Source: an uncultured Lacibacter sp. (GTDB taxonomy: Bacteria > Bacteroidota > Bacteroidia > Chitinophagales > Chitinophagaceae). From it: a stretch of 5,895 nt of DNA. Shown in pieces: positions 1-5,895 of this stretch (within the stretch, counting starts at the first letter, position 1; each line of letters begins with the position of its first letter). The notes under the pieces were generated by a model that saw only the letters and a program-made list of their open reading frames with translations, made no database searches and had not been told where the DNA came from. Position numbers and translations under genes: made by a program. The stretch covers positions 1 through 5,895 of the forward strand of contig NZ_CAMLGT010000237.1 of assembly GCF_946479605.1 (NCBI RefSeq), written 5' to 3'.

Positions 1-194
1 TTATTCAATAGCCTTGTTCTGTTGTGCATGCAATTTTATCGCAGCCGGATTTTGTTCAATTTTTGTCGTTTTTTCTCTCTTTTTTGGTCATTTTGAGCTG
101 TTTTGGCCCAAAATCATAAAAAAATGCGGTTTTCTGGATTCGATTCCCTTAACTTAGCCGCCCGATATTTTATCAACTTTTAAACCTCACGATC
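1..194. other. Upstream region of accB, no gene recognised, phased T-tracts
   Basis: I see no convincing gene here. Six T-tracts lie at 50-53, 60-64, 69-74, 80-85, 91-94 and 101-104. Their centres are 9.5 to 11 bases apart, close to one helical turn. A-tracts at 110-113 and 118-124 follow, and TTTTGGCCCAAAA at 101-113 is a near-perfect 13-bp dyad. Phased A/T-tracts are known to bend DNA, so this may be a curved segment upstream of the accB promoter; that role is inferred. No clear Bacteroidota -33/-7 promoter could be placed. The usual neighbour in many Bacteroidota, efp, is not seen and would lie outside the window. Confidence 0.4.
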
Positions 195-686
195 ATGGAT
201 TTTAAACAAATTCAGGAACTCATCAAATTAGTGAACAAATCCAACCTCAGTGAACTCACCATCGAAGAAAAAGACTTTAAGGTTACTATAAAACAAAAAG
301 AGGAAATCATTCAGCAAACGCTCATCTCCGGCCAGTTTCAACAGGCTCCCCAGGCTTTTGCTCCTGCTCCGGCACCAGCTGCAGCTTTACCGGCAGCAGC
401 ACCTGCCGCTCCATCTGCACCTTCTGCAGCAGATGATACCAGCAAATATGTAACCATTAAGAGTCCAATGATTGGTACCTTTTACCGCAAGCCAGCTCCA
501 GATAAGCCTTTGTTTGTTGAAGTGGGCACCGAAGTAACTCCTGGTAAAGTAGTGTGCATTATCGAAGCCATGAAACTCTTTAATGAAATTGAAAGTGAAG
601 TAAAAGGTAAGATCGTAAAAGTGTTGGTTGAAGACCAATCGCCTGTTGAGTACGATCAACCTTTGTTCTTGGTAGATCCAAGCTAA
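195..686 (+). CDS. accB: Biotin carboxyl carrier protein of acetyl-CoA carboxylase (AccB/BCCP)
   Basis: This is the biotin-carrying subunit of acetyl-CoA carboxylase, a cytosolic complex. Its biotin is carboxylated by AccC and delivers CO2 to acetyl-CoA on the AccA/AccD carboxyltransferase, giving malonyl-CoA for fatty acid synthesis. The 163 residues fall into three parts: an N-terminal helical region (about 1-45), a Pro/Ala-rich flexible linker (about 51-79) and a C-terminal biotinyl domain (about 84-161). The biotinylation motif EAMKLFNEIE places the modified lysine at residue 127. The segment SPMIGTFYRKPAPDKP (90-105) matches the 'thumb' insertion that marks true AccB against other biotinyl domains. 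Length is close to the family norm of about 155-165 residues. The ATG at 195 begins MDFKQIQELI, a normal AccB start. It has no Shine-Dalgarno sequence, as is usual in Bacteroidota. accC follows after 109 nt on the same strand and is probably cotranscribed. Confidence 0.96.
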   Translation: MDFKQIQELIKLVNKSNLSELTIEEKDFKVTIKQKEEIIQQTLISGQFQQAPQAFAPAPAPAAALPAAAPAAPSAPSAADDTSKYVTIKSPMIGTFYRKPAPDKPLFVEVGTEVTPGKVVCIIEAMKLFNEIESEVKGKIVKVLVEDQSPVEYDQPLFLVDPS

Positions 687-789
687 TTTGAAAATTATTC
701 AATTTGAAAATTTGAAAATGGGAAAACTCATTTTCAATTTTCCGGTTGTACATCATTTTCAAATTACCTAATTCTCAAATTTTCAAATT
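685..789. repeat. Nested A/T-rich inverted repeats in the accB-accC spacer
   Basis: The spacer is made largely of one motif in both orientations. AATTTGAAAATT lies at 685-696, overlapping the accB stop codon, and the 20-mer at 701-720 continues the pattern. Inverted copies lie at 729-742, 754-765 and 776-789. Several exact pairings are possible: 701-714 with 776-789 (14 bp), 709-720 with 754-765 (12 bp), and 706-720 with 729-742 (14 bp with one bulged T and an 8-nt loop). These compete with each other. There is no GC-rich stem or U-tract, so it is not an ordinary intrinsic terminator. It could be an RNA processing or stability element, or a copy of a dispersed intergenic repeat; the sequence alone does not decide. 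Confidence 0.75.
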
Positions 790-795
790 AAACTC

Positions 796-2133
796 ATGTT
801 TAAAAAGATATTGATTGCCAATCGTGGTGAGATTGCCTTGCGTATCATCCGCACCTGTCGTGAAATGGGCATTAAAACGGTTGCTGTTTATTCAACTGCT
901 GATCGTGAAAGCCTGCACGTAAAGTTTGCAGATGAAGCCGTATGTATTGGTAAGCCTGCAGGTGCTGAATCGTACCTCAATGTACCGAACATTATTGCTG
1001 CAGCTGAAATTACCAATGCAGATGCTATTCATCCGGGCTATGGTTTTTTAGCGGAGAATGCAAAGTTTGCTGAGATCTGCGGACAAAACGGAATTAAGTT
1101 TATTGGTCCTACACCTGAGCAGATCCGTTTGATGGGCGATAAGGTGACTGCAAAAGAAACCATGATCAAAGCTGGTGTACCTGTTGTTCCCGGCGGCGAA
1201 GGTTTGTTGCCAAGTTTAGAAGAAGCCAAACGTATTGCAAAAGAAGTTGGTTATCCCATTATTTTAAAAGCAACAGCTGGTGGTGGAGGTAAAGGGATGC
1301 GTGTTGTTTGGGCAGAAGAAGAACTGGAACGCAACTATGATATGGCAAAGAATGAAGCGGCTGCTTCATTTAAGAATGATGGTATTTATATGGAGAAGTT
1401 TGTAGAAGAACCCCGCCATATTGAAATACAGGTTGCAGGCGATCGTTACGGAACAGTTTGTCATTTAAGTGAACGTGATTGTTCTATTCAACGTCGTCAT
1501 CAAAAACTGGTAGAAGAATCGCCTTCACCGTTTATGACGCCTGAATTGCGTAAAGCAATGGGCGATGCGGCCAAGAAAGCGGCATCTGCTATTGGTTACG
1601 AAAGTGTGGGTACCATTGAATTCCTGGTAGATAAGCACCGCAAATTCTACTTCATGGAAATGAACACACGTATCCAGGTTGAGCATTGCGTAACAGAAGA
1701 AGTAACCAACTTCGATTTAATTAAAGAGCAGATACTGATTGCAATGGGTGAAAAGATCAGTGGATTGGATTATGAACCGGAAATGCATGCCATTGAGTGC
1801 CGCATTAATGCCGAAGATCCATACAATGATTTTCGTCCTTCACCGGGTAAGATCACGACTTTGCACCAGCCTGGTGGACATGGTATCCGTATCGATTCGC
1901 ATGTGTATGCAGGGTATATAATTCCTCCGTATTACGATTCTATGATCGCAAAGATCATTGCGGTTGCCCGCACACGTGAGGAAGCCATCAACACCATGAG
2001 CCGTGCATTGAGTGAATATGTGATTGAAGGTGTGAAGACAACTATTCCATTCCATCAGCAATTGATGCTTGATGAAAACTTCCGCAAAGGAAATTTCACA
2101 ACAAAGTTTCTGGAAACATTCAAGATGAAATAA
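796..2133 (+). CDS. accC: Biotin carboxylase subunit of acetyl-CoA carboxylase (AccC)
   Basis: This enzyme carboxylates the biotin on AccB using ATP and bicarbonate, the first half-reaction of acetyl-CoA carboxylase. The 445 residues compare with 449 in E. coli AccC. The biotin carboxylase N-terminal domain opens with [20 protein letters not shown] and includes the [11 protein letters not shown] motif (79-88). The ATP-grasp domain has Lys116, the glycine-rich loop GGGGKGM (162-168), His208, and [18 protein letters not shown] (226-243). Metal and bicarbonate residues are in [10 protein letters not shown] (288-297), including Glu288, Asn290, Arg292 and Glu296. The C-terminal domain carries ECRINAEDP (334-342). 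All key residues appear intact. It stops at residue 445 with no biotinyl domain, so it is a free-standing subunit and not a pyruvate or acyl-CoA carboxylase fusion; pairing with accB supports AccC. The ATG at 796 gives the canonical N-terminus and no Shine-Dalgarno sequence precedes it. A hairpin terminator begins 8 nt after the stop. Confidence 0.97.
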   Translation: MFKKILIANRGEIALRIIRTCREMGIKTVAVYSTADRESLHVKFADEAVCIGKPAGAESYLNVPNIIAAAEITNADAIHPGYGFLAENAKFAEICGQNGIKFIGPTPEQIRLMGDKVTAKETMIKAGVPVVPGGEGLLPSLEEAKRIAKEVGYPIILKATAGGGGKGMRVVWAEEELERNYDMAKNEAAASFKNDGIYMEKFVEEPRHIEIQVAGDRYGTVCHLSERDCSIQRRHQKLVEESPSPFMTPELRKAMGDAAKKAASAIGYESVGTIEFLVDKHRKFYFMEMNTRIQVEHCVTEEVTNFDLIKEQILIAMGEKISGLDYEPEMHAIECRINAEDPYNDFRPSPGKITTLHQPGGHGIRIDSHVYAGYIIPPYYDSMIAKIIAVARTREEAINTMSRALSEYVIEGVKTTIPFHQQLMLDENFRKGNFTTKFLETFKMK

Positions 2134-2140
2134 TAAAAGA

Positions 2141-2168
2141 AAAATCCCGCCGAGAGGCGGGATTTTTT
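2141..2168. terminator. Bidirectional intrinsic terminator between convergent accC and GSIII genes
   Basis: An 11-bp perfect stem pairs AAAATCCCGCC (2141-2151) with its complement at 2156-2166 around a GAGA loop, which fits the stable GNRA tetraloop class on the plus-strand RNA. A run of six T (2163-2168) follows for plus-strand transcription of accC. The A-rich left flank gives a U-tract for minus-strand transcription of the GSIII gene, whose stop codon is at 2188-2190. One hairpin therefore probably serves both genes, 8 nt after accC and about 20 nt after the GSIII stop. Confidence 0.93.
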
Positions 2169-2187
2169 ATGTGTTGACGTTTTCTGC

Positions 2188-4374
2188 TTAACGCAGGAAC
2201 AACATCTCTCTGTACTTGGGTAAATACCAACTCGCATCATCAACCAGCAATTCCAGCTTGTCTACATGGTAGCGAATTTCATCAAAAAATTTACCTTTCA
2301 CATCATCGCAATAGGCAATGGCTTTCGCTCTCGTGTCTGCAATTACATTTGCTTTCTTACGAGCTTCGATCATTTGCTCTACCAGGTCGCTGCACTTGTT
2401 AATGTGCAACGATATTTTTTCAAGGATCTGCAGTTGATTCGCATACGCATCTTTGTTTATCCCGATCTCTTTCAATCCTTTAATGTTGCTGATGAGTACA
2501 TTCTGGTATTTAATAGCTGCAGGCAGTACATGACTGCTGCAAAGCTCACCCATTACACGTCCTTCAATCTGTACCTGCTTAATGTATTTCTCCAGCTCAA
2601 TCTCATGGCGTGCTTCCAGTTCAGCATGTGTATAAACGCCGGTATTTTCAAACAGCTCTTTCGCTTTTGGGGTCACCATTGCATCAAGGGCATAGGGTGT
2701 AGTTTTTACATTTGGTAGTCCACGTTTCGCTGCTTCTTTTTCCCATGCCTCACTGTAACCATCGCCTTCAAACAATACCTTCTTGCTTTCGCTCACATAA
2801 CGTTGCAGTACATGCATAATGGCAATTTCTTTTTTCTCACCTTTCTCTATCAATGCATCAACTTCTTCTTTGAATGTGGTGAGCGTTTGTGCCATAATCG
2901 TGTTAAGCACAGTCATTGCATTGGAACAGTTGGCACTTGAACCAACAGCACGGAACTCAAACTTGTTACCTGTAAAAGCAAAAGGCGATGTCCGGTTACG
3001 ATCTGTATTGTCGAGCATCAGCTCAGGAATACTTTTATGCAGATCAAGTTTCAGGATCGCTTCATCCTGTTCATCAAATTTTGTGGTCACACGTTTTTCA
3101 ACCGCATCCAAAACTTCAGTTAAATACTTGCCAACAAAAACAGAAATAATAGCAGGAGGCGCTTCGTTTGCACCAAGACGATGATCATTACCTGCACCTG
3201 CAATAGAAGCACGCAGAATATCAGCATACTGATCTACCGCACGGATCACATTGGTAAAGAAGGTAAGGAACATTAAGTTGGTCTTTGGTGTTTTACCCGG
3301 TGCCAATAAGTTGATGCCGGTATCAGTAGCCATGCTCCAGTTGTTGTGTTTACCACTTCCATTAATACCGGCAAATGGTTTTTCGTGCATCAATACACGA
3401 AGTTTATGACGGCGTGCAACACGATCCATCACATCCATCAACAATGAGTTATGATCAATAGCCACAGCTACTTCTTCAAAAATTGGGGCACACTCAAATT
3501 GTGCAGGAGCTACTTCGTTGTGGCGTGTGCGTAATGGAATACCAAGTTTGTATGATTCATTTTCAAAGTCACGCATAAATGCATACACACGCTCAGGAAT
3601 GGAACCAAAGTAATGATCTTCCAACTGCTGACCTTTTGCTGATTGATGACCGAATACAGTACGGCCGCTCAAAACAAGATCTGGCCTTGCATTATACATG
3701 GCTTCATCAATCACAAAGTATTCCTGTTCCCAGCCAAGTGTAGGTGTAACCTTGGTAATATTTTTGTCAAAGTAATAGCAAACATCCAGTGCTGCTTTGC
3801 TTACTGCTTCCAATGCTTTTAATACAGGTCCTTTGTAATCGAGTAATTCACCGGTGTATGATACAAACACAGTGGGAATACATAGTGTTTTACCATTGCC
3901 AATTTCCATAATAAAAGCAGGAGAGGAAGGGTCCCACGCTGTGTATCCACGTGCTTCAAATGTTGCACGGATGCCGCCGCTGGGGAACGATGATGCATCG
4001 GGCTCCTGCTGGATTAATGCACCGCCATCAAATTCTTCAATAGCAGTACCATCGCCTTTTAATGTAAAGAAGGAATCATGTTTTTCTGCTGTCGTACCTG
4101 TTAATGGCTGAAACCAGTGTGTATAGTGTGTAACACCTTTGCTTTCGGCCCACTGGCGTATACCTGCTGCAATCTGGTTGGCGTTTACACGATCAATCTT
4201 TTTATTTCCTTTAATGGATGAAACAAGACTTTTGTATGCTTCATCGCTCAGATATTCACGTGCTGTTTTTAATGTAAATACATTCTGGCAAAAAATAGCA
4301 GTGATCTTTGGCGAGCTTACCTGAATATCTTCCTGCTGCGATAGATTTTTAATGGCCTGATAGCGTAATGACAT
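2188..4374 (-). CDS. glnN: Type III glutamine synthetase (GSIII)
   Basis: This cytosolic enzyme makes glutamine from glutamate, ammonia and ATP. GSIII is the large glutamine synthetase family found in Bacteroidota, cyanobacteria and some other groups; known members are dodecamers. The 728 residues match the family size (the Bacteroides enzyme is about 730) and far exceed GSI or GSII. The GSIII-specific N-terminal region includes HWFQPLTG (86-93) and EEFDGGALIQQEPDASSFPS (113-132). Catalytic motifs follow in order: GWEQEYFVID (214-223), RHNEVAPAQFE (284-294), KPFAGINGSGKHNNWS (332-347), DHRLGANEAPPAIIS (397-411) and RNRTSPFAFTGNKFEFRAVG (459-478). The C-terminal helical extension (about 580-728) is also present. 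I see no truncation or lost active-site residue. The ATG at 4372-4374 gives a plausible N-terminus (MSLRYQAIKNLSQQ) and has no Shine-Dalgarno sequence. The gene lies 157 nt downstream of the GSII gene on the same strand, but a strong terminator stands between them, so it probably has its own promoter in 4375-4479. Only a weak candidate is visible there. Confidence 0.96.
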   Translation of the reverse strand: MSLRYQAIKNLSQQEDIQVSSPKITAIFCQNVFTLKTAREYLSDEAYKSLVSSIKGNKKIDRVNANQIAAGIRQWAESKGVTHYTHWFQPLTGTTAEKHDSFFTLKGDGTAIEEFDGGALIQQEPDASSFPSGGIRATFEARGYTAWDPSSPAFIMEIGNGKTLCIPTVFVSYTGELLDYKGPVLKALEAVSKAALDVCYYFDKNITKVTPTLGWEQEYFVIDEAMYNARPDLVLSGRTVFGHQSAKGQQLEDHYFGSIPERVYAFMRDFENESYKLGIPLRTRHNEVAPAQFECAPIFEEVAVAIDHNSLLMDVMDRVARRHKLRVLMHEKPFAGINGSGKHNNWSMATDTGINLLAPGKTPKTNLMFLTFFTNVIRAVDQYADILRASIAGAGNDHRLGANEAPPAIISVFVGKYLTEVLDAVEKRVTTKFDEQDEAILKLDLHKSIPELMLDNTDRNRTSPFAFTGNKFEFRAVGSSANCSNAMTVLNTIMAQTLTTFKEEVDALIEKGEKKEIAIMHVLQRYVSESKKVLFEGDGYSEAWEKEAAKRGLPNVKTTPYALDAMVTPKAKELFENTGVYTHAELEARHEIELEKYIKQVQIEGRVMGELCSSHVLPAAIKYQNVLISNIKGLKEIGINKDAYANQLQILEKISLHINKCSDLVEQMIEARKKANVIADTRAKAIAYCDDVKGKFFDEIRYHVDKLELLVDDASWYLPKYREMLFLR

Positions 4375-4479
4375 AACGTGTAATTAAATAGTTTGATCAG
4401 CATGGTTGACAAGAACCGCATGATCGTAAACGGTTTGTTTGCGTTGCGAATTTCAGCTTTTTCAAGTTGAAAGAAAAGC

Positions 4480-4511
4480 AAAAAAAAATCCCCCGTTTCT
4501 GCGGGGGATTT
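4480..4511 (-). terminator. Intrinsic terminator of the GSII gene
   Basis: A perfect 10-bp stem pairs AAATCCCCCG (4486-4495) with CGGGGGATTT (4502-4511) around a 6-nt loop. Read on the minus strand, the stem is followed by nine consecutive T (the A-run at 4480-4488). It starts about 20 nt after the GSII stop codon at 4532-4534. The GC-rich stem with a long U-tract is a textbook intrinsic terminator and should largely uncouple GSII transcription from the GSIII gene downstream. Confidence 0.94.
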
Positions 4512-4531
4512 CACAGAAAATATACAGTTGG

Positions 4532-5545
4532 TTATGGTTTTACAGAACTTACTGTTTTGATAATGCGGGCTGCTACTTTGTAAGGATCAGCCGCTGAGTT
4601 AGGACGACGATCTTCCAGGTAGCCTTTCCAGCCCCATTTAGGAACTACAACAGGGATACGGATAGAAGCACCACGGTCAGAAACACCATAGCTGAAATCG
4701 TGAATGCTTGCAGTTTCGTGCTTACCTGTTAAGCGCAGGTGGTTATCTGCACCATAAACTTCAATATGTTCTTTCACTACAGGACGAAACGCTTCGCAAA
4801 CTTTGTCGAAGATTTCCTTGCTGCCTGCAGTGCGTAATAATGTATTAGAGAAGTTAGCGTGCATACCGCTGCCATTCCAGTCTAATGCACCCAAAGGCTT
4901 ACAATGCCAGTTGATTGCTACACCATATTTCTCACCAATTCTTTCCAGAAGGTAGCGACCGAGCCAGATCTGATCACCAGCTTCTTTCGCACCTTTAGCG
5001 AAGATCTGGAATTCCCATTGGCCTGCTGCTACTTCTGCATTGATACCTTCTACATTCAATCCTGCTTCTAAGCAAACATCCAAATGTTCTTCAATTATAT
5101 CACGACCAAATGCATTGTTTGCACCTACTGAGCAGTAATAAGGACCTTGCGGGCCAGGGAAACCTGCTGCAGGGAAGCCAAGAGGTTTGTTTGTTTCAGG
5201 ATTCCAGAGGAAATATTCCTGTTCAAAACCAAACCAGAAATCATTATCATCATCATCAATATGTGCACGGCCGTTTGATTCATGAGGCGTGCCATCAGCA
5301 TTCAATACTTCGCACATTACCAAGTATCCATTCTTACGCTGTGGATCAGTAATGATATATACAGGTTTTAATAAGCAATCAGATGAACCACCGGGGGCTT
5401 GTTCTGTTGATGAACCATCGAAACTCCACATTGGGCAATCTTCTAATTTACCACTGAAGTCTTTTTCGATTTTTGTTTTGCTGCGAAGGCTTTGTGTTGG
5501 TTTGTAACCATCGAGCCAGATGTACTCAAGTTTTGACGCTGACAT
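4532..5545 (-). CDS. glnII: Type II (eukaryote-like) glutamine synthetase (GSII)
   Basis: This ATP-dependent glutamine synthetase belongs to the GSII family, typical of eukaryotes and found in some bacteria such as rhizobia (GlnII), actinomycetes and Bacteroidota. Some pipelines label it glnA. The 337 residues are in the usual GSII range. The N-terminal beta-grasp domain starts KLEYIWLDGYKPT (5-17), close to what I recall of rhizobial GlnII, and contains MWSFDGSST (39-47). Catalytic motifs are WFGFEQEYFLW (104-114), PQGPYYCSVG (132-141), GINAEVAAGQWEFQIF (167-182), WNGSGMHANFS (223-233), NHLRLTGKHET (268-278), SYGVSDRGASIRIP (285-298) and LEDRRPNSAADPY (310-322). All appear intact. The GSI-type adenylylation region is absent, as expected for GSII. 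An Asp-rich run (97-102) precedes the Glu metal site. The ATG at 5543-5545 gives the canonical start and has no Shine-Dalgarno sequence. A compound dyad lies 37-103 nt upstream and a strong terminator follows. Confidence 0.96.
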   Translation of the reverse strand: MSASKLEYIWLDGYKPTQSLRSKTKIEKDFSGKLEDCPMWSFDGSSTEQAPGGSSDCLLKPVYIITDPQRKNGYLVMCEVLNADGTPHESNGRAHIDDDDNDFWFGFEQEYFLWNPETNKPLGFPAAGFPGPQGPYYCSVGANNAFGRDIIEEHLDVCLEAGLNVEGINAEVAAGQWEFQIFAKGAKEAGDQIWLGRYLLERIGEKYGVAINWHCKPLGALDWNGSGMHANFSNTLLRTAGSKEIFDKVCEAFRPVVKEHIEVYGADNHLRLTGKHETASIHDFSYGVSDRGASIRIPVVVPKWGWKGYLEDRRPNSAADPYKVAARIIKTVSSVKP

Positions 5546-5581
5546 GTTTTACCGCTTTGATTTAAGTTTAGAAAAACAATA

Positions 5582-5648
5582 AATATTGCTATTGCGGTGC
5601 TAATTTACGATTGAAAATGTTTTTAATCTAAAAAAAATTAGCAATATT
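5582..5648 (-). promoter_or_regulatory. Compound inverted repeat upstream of the GSII gene
   Basis: On the minus strand, AATATTGCTAATTT (5648-5635) is followed by two partial complements: AAATTAGC (5606-5599) and, after a 7-nt insert, TAGCAATATT (5591-5582). Pairing 5639-5648 with 5582-5591 gives 10 perfect base pairs; pairing 5635-5642 with 5599-5606 gives 8. The two pairings share four bases on the left arm and so exclude each other. The element lies 37-103 nt before the GSII start codon. It may be an operator pair or a two-state RNA leader. No known riboswitch class is recognised, and function is inference only. Confidence 0.4.
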
Positions 5649-5691
5649 CCCAGTTGAAACGTTAGTTAGTGTGGAAAAGCTTATATGTTAT

Positions 5692-5895
5692 TTATTTTAA
5701 TATTTTTTGTTTCCAGTCTATTGTTGCAATAATTGGTACAAGTATAAAAGGGAAAAAGATAGCCCGATAACGAACGATGGCGCCCAGCTGTGGTACAATA
5801 TAACCGGTGAGTAGTAATAACACCATGGATACAAGTAAAAGGAACTGTACCACCGAATGTTTATACGGATTATCGTTATACTTAAAAAACCAGAT
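5692..5895 (-). CDS. C-terminal fragment of an integral membrane protein (5' end outside the window)
   Basis: The minus strand is open from the window edge to a TAA at 5692-5694, giving the last 67 residues of a protein that begins beyond 5895. There are two hydrophobic membrane segments, at about fragment residues 15-34 (VVQFLLLVSMVLLLLTGYIV) and 45-59. The linker between them is PQLGAIVRYR, and the tail is short and basic (DWKQKILK). A Gly-x-Ile-x-Arg-Tyr-Arg linker before a final hydrophobic span resembles the C-termini of multi-span glycosyltransferase or polysaccharide-assembly membrane proteins in Bacteroidota. That resemblance is from memory and weak, so the function is left open. Codons and composition look coding. 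The gene ends 146 nt before the GSII start on the same strand, with no clear terminator between, so some read-through into GSII is possible. Confidence 0.7.
   Translation of the reverse strand: MWFFKYNDNPYKHSVVQFLLLVSMVLLLLTGYIVPQLGAIVRYRAIFFPFILVPIIATIDWKQKILK

Noticed and set aside
25..32. TGCATGCA palindrome
   Set aside because: An isolated 8-bp palindrome with no flanking structure is expected by chance.
2..157. Plus-strand open frame with no start codon running in from the window edge
   Set aside because: It is low-complexity Phe/Cys-rich translation of T-tracts with no coding signature, so a gene tail is unlikely.
166..173. TATTTTAT as a possible -7 element for accB
   Set aside because: There is no TTTG-like -33 element at the right distance, and such octamers are common in A/T-rich spacers.
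580..762. Minus-strand 60-codon open frame across the accB end and the accB-accC spacer
   Set aside because: It is antisense to the conserved AccB biotinyl domain and its N-terminus is only translated inverted repeat.
2266..2718. Plus-strand 150-codon open frame inside the GSIII gene
   Set aside because: It is antisense to the well-conserved GSIII C-terminal region and shows no recognisable domain.
2819..3184. Plus-strand 121-codon open frame inside the GSIII gene
   Set aside because: It is Ser-rich and antisense to conserved GSIII motifs, a shadow of the real gene.
4383..4412. Possible Bacteroidota-type promoter for GSIII: TTG (4412-4410, minus strand), 19-nt spacer, TATTTAAT (4390-4383)
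   Set aside because: The spacing fits, but the -7 element matches TAnnTTTG at only about half its positions and would leave almost no leader.
4394..4427. Imperfect dyad of CATG/GATC arms upstream of GSIII
   Set aside because: The arms differ by a 3-nt gap and the exact match is short, so it is within what chance allows.
4317..4514. Minus-strand 65-codon open frame between GSII and GSIII
   Set aside because: It starts inside the GSII terminator hairpin and overlaps the GSIII start in another frame, with no family resemblance.
1..5895. CRISPR arrays, tRNA or rRNA genes, insertion sequences, phage or defence genes
   Set aside because: I looked on both strands and saw no spaced direct repeats, tRNA-like cloverleaf, transposase motifs or target-site duplications.

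Overview
The window looks like ordinary chromosomal housekeeping DNA from a member of the Bacteroidota, most likely a Chitinophagaceae-type organism. This is inferred from three things: a type III glutamine synthetase next to a eukaryote-like type II glutamine synthetase, the absence of Shine-Dalgarno sequences before all four start codons, and A/T-rich spacers with the TTTGAAAATTTG type of repeat. No genus can be assigned from sequence reading alone.

Layout. Positions 1-194 hold no convincing gene, but carry six T-tracts spaced close to one helical turn. Then come accB (195-686) and accC (796-2133) on the plus strand, separated by a 109-nt spacer built almost entirely of nested inverted repeats. 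A GC-rich hairpin with U-tracts on both strands (2141-2168) ends accC and also the convergent GSIII gene. On the minus strand, read right to left, there are: the last 67 residues of a membrane protein (5692-5895); a 146-nt spacer with a compound dyad; the GSII gene (4532-5545); a strong terminator (4480-4511); and the GSIII gene (2188-4374).

How the genes work together. AccB carries biotin and AccC carboxylates it with ATP and bicarbonate. These form the first half of acetyl-CoA carboxylase, which makes malonyl-CoA for fatty acids. The carboxyltransferase subunits AccA and AccD are not in the window. The two glutamine synthetases catalyse the same reaction (glutamate + NH4+ + ATP to glutamine) but belong to different families. 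A terminator separates them, so they are probably transcribed from separate promoters. All four complete genes look intact, with their catalytic motifs present.

No new multi-gene system is evident. The observations most worth a second look are non-coding: the nested palindrome between accB and accC, the two-way dyad before GSII, and the phased T-tracts before accB. The side-by-side GSII/GSIII pair is also of interest.
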